The notes beneath the pieces were generated by a model. That model saw only the letters and a list, made by a program, of their open reading frames with translations. It ran no database searches and was not told the origin of the DNA. A stretch of 64,000 nucleotides of DNA from Lachnospiraceae bacterium (lineage in GTDB: Bacteria > Bacillota > Clostridia > Lachnospirales > Lachnospiraceae), in the NCBI GenBank assembly GCA_022794255.1, contig JAAWEL010000083.1, positions 1 to 64,000 of the forward strand, read 5' to 3'. The translations under genes were made by a program, and so were the position numbers. The stretch's first letter is position 1. Each line of letters opens with the position of its first letter. Below are positions 1-8,511 of the stretch, piece after piece.

Positions 1-31
1 ATATCCTTTTTTCTCGCTGTTTGTTTTAGTG

Positions 32-61
32 TTGTTTTTTGATGATTCACAACTGTAATAC
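32..61 (+). promoter_or_regulatory. Possible promoter of the polysaccharide operon
   Basis: A TTGTTT box at 32-37 and a TAATAC box at 56-61 are separated by 18 bases, close to a sigma-A promoter. The 11-bp dyad starts about ten bases downstream. It is the best promoter candidate before the first antiterminator gene, but the -10 is imperfect and the region is A+T-rich, so chance matches are possible. Confidence 0.3.
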
Positions 62-71
62 GTATTTTGAA

Positions 72-98
72 TGTAACACAATCATTCATTGTGTTACA
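72..98. promoter_or_regulatory. Perfect 11-bp inverted repeat (operator-like dyad or early hairpin)
   Basis: TGTAACACAAT at 72-82 is followed by a 5-base spacer and its exact reverse complement at 88-98. No T-run follows, so it is not a normal intrinsic terminator. Its place just downstream of a candidate promoter fits a repressor operator, or a hairpin at the 5' end of the leader RNA. Which of the two cannot be decided from sequence. Confidence 0.6.
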
Positions 99-217
99 CC
101 AAATTGGGAAATATCCGAAAAATTGCATTTAAGATGTGGTTTGCCGGATGCTCAGAAGTCATATACTCCCCGTGTTTTAGGATAAAACATTCTCATAACC
201 AAAGAGAAGGAGATTAT

Positions 218-421
218 ATGACCAATTTTTTGCTCAAAACCAGGAAAGAGAATTGTGAGTCCAGAGGCTGCATTTCTCCTGAAAGGGGTTATATTGGTGG
301 CAGCTTTGCCACAGGTTTTGTGTATTCCGGCTGTTTTATACATAGTCGGGAAATGGCGAAGCCTGCCCTTTTTTGCCGAAATGATCTGCACATGAGAAGT
401 CAGCAGCTGGGTGAGGCCTGA
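218..421 (+). CDS. Possible 67-residue leader peptide
   Basis: An ATG at 218 lies five bases after a good Shine-Dalgarno (GAAGGAG, 206-212) and opens a 67-codon frame ending at 421. The product has no recognisable domain and an unusual composition, with several Cys and Arg. It sits in the leader before the first LoaP-like gene and overlaps a possible hairpin/T-run, so it could be a translated leader element. It may equally be a chance frame, since only the ribosome binding site supports it. Confidence 0.22.
   Translation: MTNFLLKTRKENCESRGCISPERGYIGGSFATGFVYSGCFIHSREMAKPALFCRNDLHMRSQQLGEA
348..374 (+). terminator. Possible leader attenuator
   Basis: GGG (348-350) can pair with CCC (366-368) around an inner GGC-GAA-GCC stem, and six T follow at 369-374. 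The stem is short and has an internal loop, so it would be a weak intrinsic terminator. Lying about 125 bases before the first antiterminator gene, it could be the kind of site a LoaP protein reads through. Confidence 0.27.
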
Positions 422-500
422 ACAGCATTATTTATTATGGTCACATAAAAGTGTAGCGGCAGGGCAGCTGGAAAGAAGTCTTGAAGGAAGGGAATCGATT

Positions 501-1277
501 ATGCAGTGGTATGTATTGCAGACGAAAACAGGAGAGGAGCAGAAATTAGTTCTTCTTATCCGCAAGATAGTGCCAGGCCACTTGTATAATGAATGCTTCG
601 TAGTTTATCAGGAACAGCTTTGGAGAAGGCAGGGACAGAATTTTGTCCACGTAAGGCGGGCTTTTCCTGGATATGTGTTTATTACATCAGATGAGCCAGA
701 GCTTTTGTTTCTCTGCTTAAAGCAGGTTCCGGCCATGGCAAAAATGATAGCGGATGGAAACTACTTTTTCCTTCCCTTAGAGCCAGGGGAGGCAGAATTT
801 TTGGGACAGATCATGAATGATGGCCATGTGATCAGTCTTTCTTATTTGTCAACGGATGGTCATGGAGACATTTGTCAGGTATCAGGGCCTTTGGCTTTTT
901 GCGTATCTCAGATCGTCCGCATCCGTTTTGGAAAAAGGCATGTGTTGGTGCGCTTGAAGCTTCTTGGAGAGGAAAAGACTATTTTGCTGGGAATCGTACT
1001 CAATGAGGATATTTGTCAGGAATTAAGGTACGGAAAGGTGGAGGCGCCAATACAGGTTCCGGAAGAGTATATGCTTGCAGCATCAGAGAAAGCGGCCAAA
1101 GCAAAGGTGCCGATGCTTTTTCCGGGCGATTCGATTGTAGTAAGCCATGGCGTGTTTGAGGGAATGTCCGGAAGGATTTACAGGGTAAAAAACAATCGAG
1201 CAAAAATTGGTATCCATCTGTTTGGACAAGATATGACAATCGATATGCCTTTGAATATATTGGCGAAATGTAAATGA
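501..1277 (+). CDS. loaP: LoaP-like NusG-family antiterminator with tandem KOW domains
   Basis: A 258-residue NusG paralogue. It begins MQWYVLQTKTG, the typical NGN opening, and has FPGYVFI near residues 55-61. A KOW-like segment follows (about 124-170, with VSGPLAF and IVRIRFGKRHVLV). A second, better KOW is at about 206-255 (FPGDSIVVSHGVFEGMSG). Ordinary LoaP/NusG has one KOW, so the C-terminal copy is unusual. The ATG at 501 is chosen because GAAGGAAGGG (483-492) precedes it; in-frame upstream codons lack a good site. LoaP proteins load onto RNA polymerase at leader hairpins and prevent termination in long polysaccharide operons, which fits its position as the first gene. Product confidence is high; the specific target is inferred. 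Confidence 0.85.
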   Translation: MQWYVLQTKTGEEQKLVLLIRKIVPGHLYNECFVVYQEQLWRRQGQNFVHVRRAFPGYVFITSDEPELLFLCLKQVPAMAKMIADGNYFFLPLEPGEAEFLGQIMNDGHVISLSYLSTDGHGDICQVSGPLAFCVSQIVRIRFGKRHVLVRLKLLGEEKTILLGIVLNEDICQELRYGKVEAPIQVPEEYMLAASEKAAKAKVPMLFPGDSIVVSHGVFEGMSGRIYRVKNNRAKIGIHLFGQDMTIDMPLNILAKCK

Positions 1278-1424
1278 GTCAGTACACTAGATATGCATCT
1301 TCAAAAAAGCCGTCTATGTGTTTGTCCCGGTCATTTGTCCAACGATGTACTTGCCAAATTGGTTTTCTATGGGAAAGGTATTTCGTGTAATTCAGATTCT
1401 TTGTGGAGGAGGGATGAAAGCCCT

Positions 1425-2000
1425 GTGCAATGGTATCTATTGAAAACATGGGTGGGAAGGGAAGCGGAGCTAATAAAAGAGATTCGCAGAACCGTCCCAC
1501 CTTATATGTATGGTGAATGTTTTGTGATCCGGCAGGAGCGGATATGGAGAAAACAACAGAGAAGTGTTGTTCATGTAGAGCCCTTGTTTCCCGGGTGTGT
1601 GTTTCTTACTTGCAGGGAGACAGGGCAGCTTTTTAAACGATTGGAACAAATCCCGTCCATGGCTGGGCTTATGGCCCATGGCAGTCTTACCGTCCTTCCT
1701 ATGATGAAGGAGGACGTGGATTTTCTGACAAAAATATCTGGTCCGGATCATATGGTCCGGCTTTCTTATGTGACGAAGAATGAACAGGGACAGATCTGTA
1801 ACATGTCAGATCCTTTGAAGGCTTGTCAGGGGCAGATAGAGCGTTACCAGTTTAAAAAGCGGTATGCTATGGTTCGCCACTGGTTGTGGGGGGAGGAGCA
1901 GGCAATTGTGATGGGAATTATACTGAAGGAGGATGCTGAGCGGAAGCTTTTGTATGAAAATATGGAGGTTTCGGTGGAAATACCTGAAATGATTGGGTAA
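1425..2000 (+). CDS. loaP: Second LoaP-like NusG-family antiterminator
   Basis: A 191-residue paralogue of the upstream protein. It shows the same opening (VQWYLLKTWVGREAEL), the same YGECFVIRQERIWR block, FPGCVFLT and a single KOW-like C-terminus (MSDPLKACQGQIERYQFKKR). It lacks the second KOW of its neighbour. The start is a GTG at 1425 with GGAGGAGGG at 1405-1413. An ATG-initiated longer frame begins upstream, but its N-terminus does not resemble the family. Two adjacent, divergent LoaP genes suggest duplication, perhaps with different leader specificities, for example one for each of the two glycan clusters downstream. That last point is speculation. Confidence 0.8.
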   Translation: MQWYLLKTWVGREAELIKEIRRTVPPYMYGECFVIRQERIWRKQQRSVVHVEPLFPGCVFLTCRETGQLFKRLEQIPSMAGLMAHGSLTVLPMMKEDVDFLTKISGPDHMVRLSYVTKNEQGQICNMSDPLKACQGQIERYQFKKRYAMVRHWLWGEEQAIVMGIILKEDAERKLLYENMEVSVEIPEMIG

Positions 2001-2020
2001 TGGCAGAACACTGAAAGAGG

Positions 2021-4096
2021 ATGAACAGTTCAAAAAATAAAATATTCGTAAAAGGAAACTGGCAGATCATGGACATTGGTCTGCTTTTGTATGATATAGG
2101 GGCAGTTAATCTTTCATTTTTTCTGGCTTTATGGTTCCGGTTTGACTGTCAGTACAGCATGATACCAGGCGTTTATATGGAACCCTTTTTTCGGTTCGCC
2201 CCTGTTTACTCATTATTTTGTATAGCGGTATTTTCTTATTTTCGGCTATATAAAAGTATTTGGAGATTTGCAAGCTATAACGAATTAGCCAGAGTGCTGG
2301 CATCTGTGACAATTGTTTCTATTTTTCACATAGTGGGGATTACAGTTACCTGTCAGCTGGTTGAAAGCATAAAGGTCTATCGGATGCCCTTGTTTTACTA
2401 TGCCTTTGGCGTGATGCTGCAGGCTGTTTTATTGTTGGTGGTTCGGTTTTCCTATCGCTTTATTCTCCTTTTATGGGGACTGAAAAGAAAAGGGAATAAT
2501 CTGGAATATTCCAGGCGGGTGATGTTAATCGGGGCCGGGACTGCCGGGCAGACGATTTTGCGTGATCTTCATGAGGCAGTAGAGAGCAATGAAAGAGTCT
2601 GCTGCATCATTGATGACAACCCAGATAAATGGAGTCGTTTTATTGACGGGGTACCCATTGTAGGCGGTCGGGAAGATATTCTTCAGAATGTGGAAAAATA
2701 CCATATTGAAAAGATATTGATTGCCATTCCCAGTGCAAGCGCTGGCCAAAGGCGGGATATTTTAAATATCTGTAAGGAGACAGGCTGTGAATTGAAGATT
2801 TTGCCTGGCATATACCAGCTGGCTAACGGAGAGGTTGCAATCAGTCACATGAAGGAGGTTGCAATCGAGGACCTGCTGGGACGAGAGCCGATCAAGGTGA
2901 ATCTGGATGAGGTCTTTCAGTATCTGAACGGAAAAGTGATTCTGGTCACAGGCGGAGGCGGTTCTATCGGAAGCGAGCTGTGCCGGCAGATCGCCAGACA
3001 TAATCCCCAAAAGCTGATCATCTTTGACGTGTATGAGAATAATGCCTATGAGATTCAGCAGGAGCTGCGGGCAAATTATCCAAATCTGAAGCTGGAGGTG
3101 TTGATTGGGTCGGTGAGGGACAGCCGGAGAATCAACAGTGTGTTTGCCACATATCGCCCGGAGGTTGTGTATCATGCGGCCGCCCATAAACATGTGCCGC
3201 TGATGGAGGACAGTCCAAGAGAGGCGATTAAAAATAATGCGATTGGTACTTATAAGACGGCTTATGCGGCTATGATGAATGGCTGTAAAAGATTTGTACT
3301 TATCAGCACCGACAAAGCGGTGAATCCCACGAATATTATGGGGGCAAGCAAACGGCTTTGTGAGATGGTGATTCAGACATTTGATGAGAAGATTAAGGCA
3401 GGAAAGGCCGGGGAGCTTCCCGTGCTTTATGCTCATAGCAATGATGAGGATGGGAGTATGAGGGGAATGGGGGGCCAGACTGCTGAAGGAGCAAAGACGG
3501 AAGCTGTAGGTATACCGTTCAGACTGCCAGAAAAATCAGATATGAATGTAGTTCCCGCAAAAACAGAGTTTGTGGCTGTGCGGTTTGGAAATGTTTTGGG
3601 AAGCAATGGATCGGTGATTCCGTTTTTTAAAAAGCAGATTGCAGCAGGTGGTCCGGTTACTGTGACTCATCCGGACATTGTACGGTATTTTATGACCATC
3701 TCAGAGGCGGTAAGCCTGGTTTTGCAGGCAGGGACCTATGCCAGGGGCGGCGAGATTTTTGTGTTGGATATGGGAGAGCCGGTGAAGATAGATGCTTTGG
3801 CAAAGAATTTGATTAAGCTTTCCGGATTTAAGCCGGATGTGGATATCAAGATTGAGTATGTGGGCTTAAGGCCGGGAGAAAAGCTGTATGAGGAGAAACT
3901 GATGGAAGAGGAAGGAATGAAAACAACCCCTAGTCATTTGATTCATATAGGAGCGCCCATTCCCTTTGATACGGATCGGTTTTTAGTGCAGCTGAAAGAG
4001 CTGATGGACGCCAGCTATGGAGAGAGTAGGGATATTCGGGAGTTAGTGGCGGAAGTGGTGGAAACTTATAGGCCATATAAGAGAGTGGAGGAATAA
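2021..4096 (+). CDS. CapD/PglF-type membrane UDP-N-acetylhexosamine 4,6-dehydratase
   Basis: 691 residues. About four N-terminal membrane segments lie within residues 17-150, followed by a Rossmann-like domain (VMLIGAGTAG, 168-177). The catalytic SDR domain starts with VTGGGGSIGSE (309-319), then HAAAHKHVPLMED and STDKAVNPTNIMGASKR (429-445). Met replaces the usual SDR Tyr before Lys, as in WbpM/PglF. The family removes water from UDP-GlcNAc to give a UDP-4-keto-6-deoxy sugar. Residues about 457-513 are an extra low-conservation loop between the catalytic motif and FVAVRFGNVLGSNGSV. With the aminotransferase three bases downstream it would make a UDP-4-amino-4,6-dideoxy sugar, a common first sugar of surface glycans. 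Confidence 0.9.
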   Translation: MNSSKNKIFVKGNWQIMDIGLLLYDIGAVNLSFFLALWFRFDCQYSMIPGVYMEPFFRFAPVYSLFCIAVFSYFRLYKSIWRFASYNELARVLASVTIVSIFHIVGITVTCQLVESIKVYRMPLFYYAFGVMLQAVLLLVVRFSYRFILLLWGLKRKGNNLEYSRRVMLIGAGTAGQTILRDLHEAVESNERVCCIIDDNPDKWSRFIDGVPIVGGREDILQNVEKYHIEKILIAIPSASAGQRRDILNICKETGCELKILPGIYQLANGEVAISHMKEVAIEDLLGREPIKVNLDEVFQYLNGKVILVTGGGGSIGSELCRQIARHNPQKLIIFDVYENNAYEIQQELRANYPNLKLEVLIGSVRDSRRINSVFATYRPEVVYHAAAHKHVPLMEDSPREAIKNNAIGTYKTAYAAMMNGCKRFVLISTDKAVNPTNIMGASKRLCEMVIQTFDEKIKAGKAGELPVLYAHSNDEDGSMRGMGGQTAEGAKTEAVGIPFRLPEKSDMNVVPAKTEFVAVRFGNVLGSNGSVIPFFKKQIAAGGPVTVTHPDIVRYFMTISEAVSLVLQAGTYARGGEIFVLDMGEPVKIDALAKNLIKLSGFKPDVDIKIEYVGLRPGEKLYEEKLMEEEGMKTTPSHLIHIGAPIPFDTDRFLVQLKELMDASYGESRDIRELVAEVVETYRPYKRVEE

Positions 4097-4098
4097 CG

Positions 4099-5424
4099 AT
4101 GTACAACTATCTGAACGATCCACGTTTTAAAAATATACAGCCGTTGAATGAAAGGGTACTCCTCGCATCACCAACAATGCATAAAGTTGAAATGCAATAT
4201 ATTCAGGAAGCTTATGATACAGGTTGGATGACTACAGTGGGAGAAAATATAAATGAGATTGAACGATTAGCGAGCAATTATATAGGAGTTAGTCATGCCG
4301 TAGCACTTACTTGCGGAACAGCTGCACTGCATTTGGCAGTTAAACTGGCAGCTGAAAAATTATACAATAGTTCAACTGGAATCAGTACACCTGCAGGCCT
4401 GGGATATGGGGGTGCATTGCTGGGAAAAAGGGTTTTCTGTTCAGATCTTACCTTTGATGCAACGATTAACCCAATTGTTTATGAAGGAGGAGAGCCGATT
4501 TTCATTGATTCTGAATATGAGACCTGGAATATGGACCCAAAGGCACTTGAAAAAGCATTTGAATTATATCCGGATGTAAAATTGGTTGTTTTGGTGCATC
4601 TTTATGGTACACCAGCAAAGGTAGAGGAGATACGCAGTATTTGTAAAAAGCACAATGCTCTGATTATCGAAGATGCGGCAGAAAGTCTGGGTGCAATGGT
4701 AAATAATTCCAAGACAGGTTCACTTGGAGATTATGGGGTGATTTCATTTAATGGAAATAAGATCATTACAGGCAGTGCGGGTGGTATGCTGTTGGTAAAT
4801 GATGAATACAGCGCAGATAAAGCCAGAAAGTGGTCAACACAATCCCGGGAAGCAGCACCATGGTATGAACACGAAGAATTAGGATACAATTATAGGATTT
4901 CCAATGTTGTGGCTGGAGTGGTCCGTGGGCAGTGGGAATATATTGAAAAACATATAGCGCAAAAGCACAAAATTTACCTTCGGTATAAAGAAGGGTTAAA
5001 AGATTTACCGGTTGAAATGAACCCGATTGGAAGCAATAGGAACCAAGTGAATTATTGGCTTAGTTGTCTGCTTATTGACAGAGAAAACATGTCCGAAACC
5101 ACACGATCAGGAAGAACTGTGACATACAAGCAGGAGACAGGGAAAAGTTGTCCATCGGAGATATTGGAGGCATTGGATAGCTTTAATGCAGAGGGGAGGC
5201 CTGTTTGGAAGCCCATGCATTTACAGCCTATATATAGAAATAATAGGTTTGTAACGGCCAGTGGAAATGGTCGGGGAAATTCTAATGCCTATATTGGTGG
5301 TACAAATTGTTTGGATGTTGGAGCAGATATTTTTGAGAGAGGATTGTGTTTACCCAGTGATAATAAAATGACAGAAGAAAAACAGAATGTCGTAATTGAG
5401 ATAATACATAGGTGCTTTCAATGA
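4099..5424 (+). CDS. DegT/DnrJ/EryC1/StrS-type sugar aminotransferase (PLP)
   Basis: 441 residues. Family motifs include SHAVALTCGTAALHLAV (65-81), the PLP-ring aspartate in IIEDAAESLGA (189-199) and the Schiff-base lysine K221 in SFNGNKIITGSAGG. This fold-type-I family transaminates 4-keto nucleotide sugars; the closest role is PglE-like conversion of UDP-4-keto-6-deoxy-GlcNAc to the 4-amino sugar. The neighbouring dehydratase supports that. An insertion of about 20 residues (90-110, Gly-rich) lies after the CGTAAL helix. The gene overlaps the next one by an ATGA, so the two are translationally coupled. Confidence 0.88.
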   Translation: MYNYLNDPRFKNIQPLNERVLLASPTMHKVEMQYIQEAYDTGWMTTVGENINEIERLASNYIGVSHAVALTCGTAALHLAVKLAAEKLYNSSTGISTPAGLGYGGALLGKRVFCSDLTFDATINPIVYEGGEPIFIDSEYETWNMDPKALEKAFELYPDVKLVVLVHLYGTPAKVEEIRSICKKHNALIIEDAAESLGAMVNNSKTGSLGDYGVISFNGNKIITGSAGGMLLVNDEYSADKARKWSTQSREAAPWYEHEELGYNYRISNVVAGVVRGQWEYIEKHIAQKHKIYLRYKEGLKDLPVEMNPIGSNRNQVNYWLSCLLIDRENMSETTRSGRTVTYKQETGKSCPSEILEALDSFNAEGRPVWKPMHLQPIYRNNRFVTASGNGRGNSNAYIGGTNCLDVGADIFERGLCLPSDNKMTEEKQNVVIEIIHRCFQ

Positions 5425-6308
5425 AAAAATGTATAGCTTGCCCTATAAAATCATTAGTAAACAGAGCTTTTCACCCATCAGCTACGCCGCATAAGGCGAA
5501 TAAGATAAAGTGGCTTATATCTACCCTCATAGGAGCTGTGGCATGTGCCGGAATTTATAAAGCAACAAAGCATAAACAAGAAAAAGCACGAAAAGCAGGC
5601 AAGCACGTTCCATATGGTCCGTATGAAGCGTTATTCAAAAGACCAATGGATGCTGTGCTCGGTGTGCTGGCATTAATTGTCTTAAGCCCTGTGCTTCTCA
5701 TCATAGAGATACTTGTGCGGGTGAATCTTGGGAGCCCGGTGGTATTTAAGCAGGAGAGACCGGGTAAGGATGAGAAAATATTTACGATGTATAAGTTTCG
5801 TACCATGACGGATAAGAAAGATGAAAATGGAAATCTGCTACCAGATGAAGAGAGGCTAACTGATTTCGGCAAGCGTCTCAGGGCATCTAGTGCAGACGAG
5901 CTTGGTGAGCTCGTGAATATAATTAAGGGAGATATGGCCATCGTAGGACCTCGCCCGCAGCTGATTAGAGATATGGTTTTTATGAATGATATGCAGCGGC
6001 GCAGGCATTCTGTCAGACCAGGTTTAACAGGACTTGCGCAGGTGATGGGCAGAAATTCAATAACGTGGGATGAGAAGTTTCTATGGGATTTAAAATATAT
6101 TGACAATATCAGTTTCGTTAATGATATCAAAATACTGTGGTTGACTTTCAGAAAAGTATTTGGAAAAAATGAAAGTAATGATGAAATAGAAATTACGGAT
6201 GACTATGGGGATTGGTTGCTGTCAGAGGGTATGGTGACACAACTAGAATATGCAAAATTACAGAAAAAAGCAAAACAGCTAACTGAAAGATTCAATCATT
6301 TGAATTAA
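5421..6308 (+). CDS. Initiating monotopic phosphoglycosyl transferase
   Basis: 295 residues starting at the ATG of an ATGA overlap; a GTG at 5412 would add three residues. The family core is complete: FKRPMDAVLGVLALIVLSPVLL (re-entrant membrane helix), VVFKQERPGK, MYKFRTMT, the Asp-Glu dyad in SSADELGELVNI, GDMAIVGPRP and RPGLTGLAQVMGRN. Such enzymes move sugar-1-phosphate from a UDP sugar to undecaprenyl phosphate and so start the repeat unit. An extra N-terminal hydrophobic stretch (residues about 30-50) and an acidic C-terminal tail are additions. Given the two genes before it, the likely substrate is a UDP-diNAcBac-like or 4-amino-6-deoxy sugar (inference). Confidence 0.92.
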   Translation: MKKCIACPIKSLVNRAFHPSATPHKANKIKWLISTLIGAVACAGIYKATKHKQEKARKAGKHVPYGPYEALFKRPMDAVLGVLALIVLSPVLLIIEILVRVNLGSPVVFKQERPGKDEKIFTMYKFRTMTDKKDENGNLLPDEERLTDFGKRLRASSADELGELVNIIKGDMAIVGPRPQLIRDMVFMNDMQRRRHSVRPGLTGLAQVMGRNSITWDEKFLWDLKYIDNISFVNDIKILWLTFRKVFGKNESNDEIEITDDYGDWLLSEGMVTQLEYAKLQKKAKQLTERFNHLN

Positions 6309-6382
6309 ACGCAAAAAGAGCTTAAAAGATGCGAGAAAGGTGCTTTTTTTCTGAAAAAGTCGATGATACAAAGGAATCAAAA

Positions 6383-7156
6383 ATGAAATCAGATTGTGGG
6401 TTAGTATCAATTATTATGCCTTCATTTAACACAGAAGATTACATTGTCGAATCAATCAGTTCTATCATAAAACAGACCTATGAAGATTGGGAACTGATTA
6501 TCGTTGATGATTGCTCCACTGATAATTCAGTAGATATTATAAGATCGTTCCGTGAGACGCGGATCAAACTTCTTCAGAATGAAAAGAATTCAGGAGCTGC
6601 CATATCACGAAATTATGCACTTCGGGAAGCCAGAGGAAAATGGATTGCATTTCTTGATTCTGATGACACTTGGGCCCCGGAGAAACTTGAAAAGCAAATT
6701 GCTTTTATGATGGAGAATAACTATTCATTTACCTTCACAGACTATCGTATTTGTCTGAATGGAGAGTGGATGCCATACATAAATACCGGACCGAATGTTG
6801 TAAACAAGAGAAAGATGTATGATTATTGTTATTTCTCAACAATTACGGTGATGTATGAAAGAGAAAAGATTGGTCTTATTCAGATTGCTGACATCAGAAA
6901 GAATAATGATTATGCCATGTGGTTACTGGCAATTGAAAAGAGCAATGCTTACCGGTTAGCAGAATGCTTATCGTTTTATATAAAACATGATGGATCTGTT
7001 TCAAGTGGAAGCAAGACCAAACTGATTAAATGGCATTATAAGTTATTCAGATATGGTCTAGGAAAAAATCCCGTAATAGCAGGCGTTTTGACTGTTAATA
7101 ATTTGTTTCATGGCGTATGGAAGAAGATGTACTATAAAGAGCCGGTTAAAGAATAA
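6383..7156 (+). CDS. GT2 family glycosyltransferase
   Basis: 257 residues with a GT-A fold. VSIIMPSFNTEDYIVESI opens the domain, followed by WELIIVDDCSTDNS, and the metal-binding signature is FLDSDDTWAP. The ATG at 6383 is used because AAAGGA (6370-6375) sits eight bases upstream; an ATG at 6329 would add 18 residues unlike the family. It resembles the C-terminally short transferases that add one sugar to a lipid-linked acceptor. The specific donor cannot be read from the sequence. It lies directly after the initiating transferase and may add the second sugar. Confidence 0.85.
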   Translation: MKSDCGLVSIIMPSFNTEDYIVESISSIIKQTYEDWELIIVDDCSTDNSVDIIRSFRETRIKLLQNEKNSGAAISRNYALREARGKWIAFLDSDDTWAPEKLEKQIAFMMENNYSFTFTDYRICLNGEWMPYINTGPNVVNKRKMYDYCYFSTITVMYEREKIGLIQIADIRKNNDYAMWLLAIEKSNAYRLAECLSFYIKHDGSVSSGSKTKLIKWHYKLFRYGLGKNPVIAGVLTVNNLFHGVWKKMYYKEPVKE

Positions 7157-7182
7157 TGATAGATGGTAAGGAGAAGAGGTAA

Positions 7183-8505
7183 ATGATGCTTTATGAAAAA
7201 TTAGTTGCAAATAAAGAAGCTCTTTCCTTGGTTGGACTTGGTTATGTCGGCATGCCTATTGCCCATGCTTTTGCAAAGAAGGGTTTAAATGTTATTGGCT
7301 TTGATCTTAATAAAGAGAAAATTGAACGATACAAATCTGGTATTGATCCGACCAAAGAGATCGGTGATACTGAGATAAAAAAGACAAAGATAAATTTTAC
7401 ATCTTATGAGAAAGAACTTCAAAAAGCTAAATTTCATATTGTTGCAGTACCTACTCCCGTAAATACAGATCATACGCCCGATCTAACACCTGTAATCGGT
7501 GCGTCTGAGATTGTTGGCAGAAATCTTGTAAAAGGTAGTATTGTAGTTTATGAGTCTACTGTTTATCCTGGCTGTACCGAAGACGTATGCATTCCGATTT
7601 TGGAGAAGATGTCAGGCTTAAAATGCAGTACAGATTTTAAAGTCGGATATAGTCCGGAGCGTATCAATCCAGGAGATAAGGTTCATCGACTTGAAAATAT
7701 CCACAAGATTGTGAGCGGTATTGATGAACAGAGTCTGGCAGAGATAAAGGCGGTATATGATCTTGTTATTGAGGCTGGGACATATCCGGTATCAAATATT
7801 CGTACAGCAGAAGCTGTGAAGGTTGTAGAAAATAGCCAGCGCGACATCAACATCGCTTTCATGAACGAACTGGCAATGGTATTCGACCGTATGGATATCG
7901 ACACGAATGAGGTTGTTGATGGTATGAATACCAAGTGGAATGCCCTCGGCTTTCGCCCGGGGTTGGTTGGTGGTCACTGTATTGGTGTTGATCCATATTA
8001 TTTTACCTATGAGGCAGAGAAACTGGGTTATCACAGTCAGATTATTCTGAATGGTCGGATTGTGAACGATTCCATGGGAGCTTTTGTGGCGGATAAAGCT
8101 GTTAAGAAGATGATTGACGCTGGACAAGCTCCAAAGAAGAGTAATGTAGTCATTCTGGGATTAACATTCAAAGAAAATTGCCCTGATACCAGAAACAGTA
8201 AGGTTGATGACATAATCAAACGACTGAAAACGTATGGCATTGAGCCGGTAGTTGTAGATCCTTGGGCATCTGAATGTGATGCTATGCACGAATACGGTGT
8301 GTCACTTACAAAGCTAGAAGAAGTCAAGGATGCAGATTGTGTAATTGTAGCTGTGGCGCATAACGAGTTTAAAAATTTGAGCCTGATAGATATTCGGAAA
8401 TTATTTAAAAAAGGTGAGGATGAAGAAAAAGTGCTTATAGATGTTAAGGGCTTATATAAGGTAAATGAATTAAAGGCTTCAGGAATGAAATGGTGGAGAT
8501 TATGA
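7183..8505 (+). CDS. Nucleotide-sugar dehydrogenase (TviB/WbpA type, UDP-HexNAc 6-dehydrogenase)
   Basis: 440 residues. The NAD-binding loop is VGLGYVGMPIAHAF (17-30). The middle domain has VGYSPERINPGDK, and the nucleophile C266 is in PGLVGGHCIGVDPYYFTYE, the form found in TviB/WbpA-like enzymes. VVILGLTFKENCPDTRNSK marks the C-terminal domain. The family oxidises C6 twice to yield a UDP-N-acetylhexosaminuronic acid. A strong GGAGAAGAGG site precedes an ATGATG start, so either ATG could be used. The uronic acid would provide a carboxylate in the capsule, relevant to the ATP-grasp/PLP genes at 15.7-18.5 kb. Confidence 0.9.
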   Translation: MMLYEKLVANKEALSLVGLGYVGMPIAHAFAKKGLNVIGFDLNKEKIERYKSGIDPTKEIGDTEIKKTKINFTSYEKELQKAKFHIVAVPTPVNTDHTPDLTPVIGASEIVGRNLVKGSIVVYESTVYPGCTEDVCIPILEKMSGLKCSTDFKVGYSPERINPGDKVHRLENIHKIVSGIDEQSLAEIKAVYDLVIEAGTYPVSNIRTAEAVKVVENSQRDINIAFMNELAMVFDRMDIDTNEVVDGMNTKWNALGFRPGLVGGHCIGVDPYYFTYEAEKLGYHSQIILNGRIVNDSMGAFVADKAVKKMIDAGQAPKKSNVVILGLTFKENCPDTRNSKVDDIIKRLKTYGIEPVVVDPWASECDAMHEYGVSLTKLEEVKDADCVIVAVAHNEFKNLSLIDIRKLFKKGEDEEKVLIDVKGLYKVNELKASGMKWWRL

Positions 8506-8511
8506 CAAAGG

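Noticed and set aside
6309-6360. Terminator after the initiating transferase
   Set aside because: A GC-poor imperfect hairpin and T-run are visible, but pairing is poor and the T-run is inside the possible start region of the next gene.
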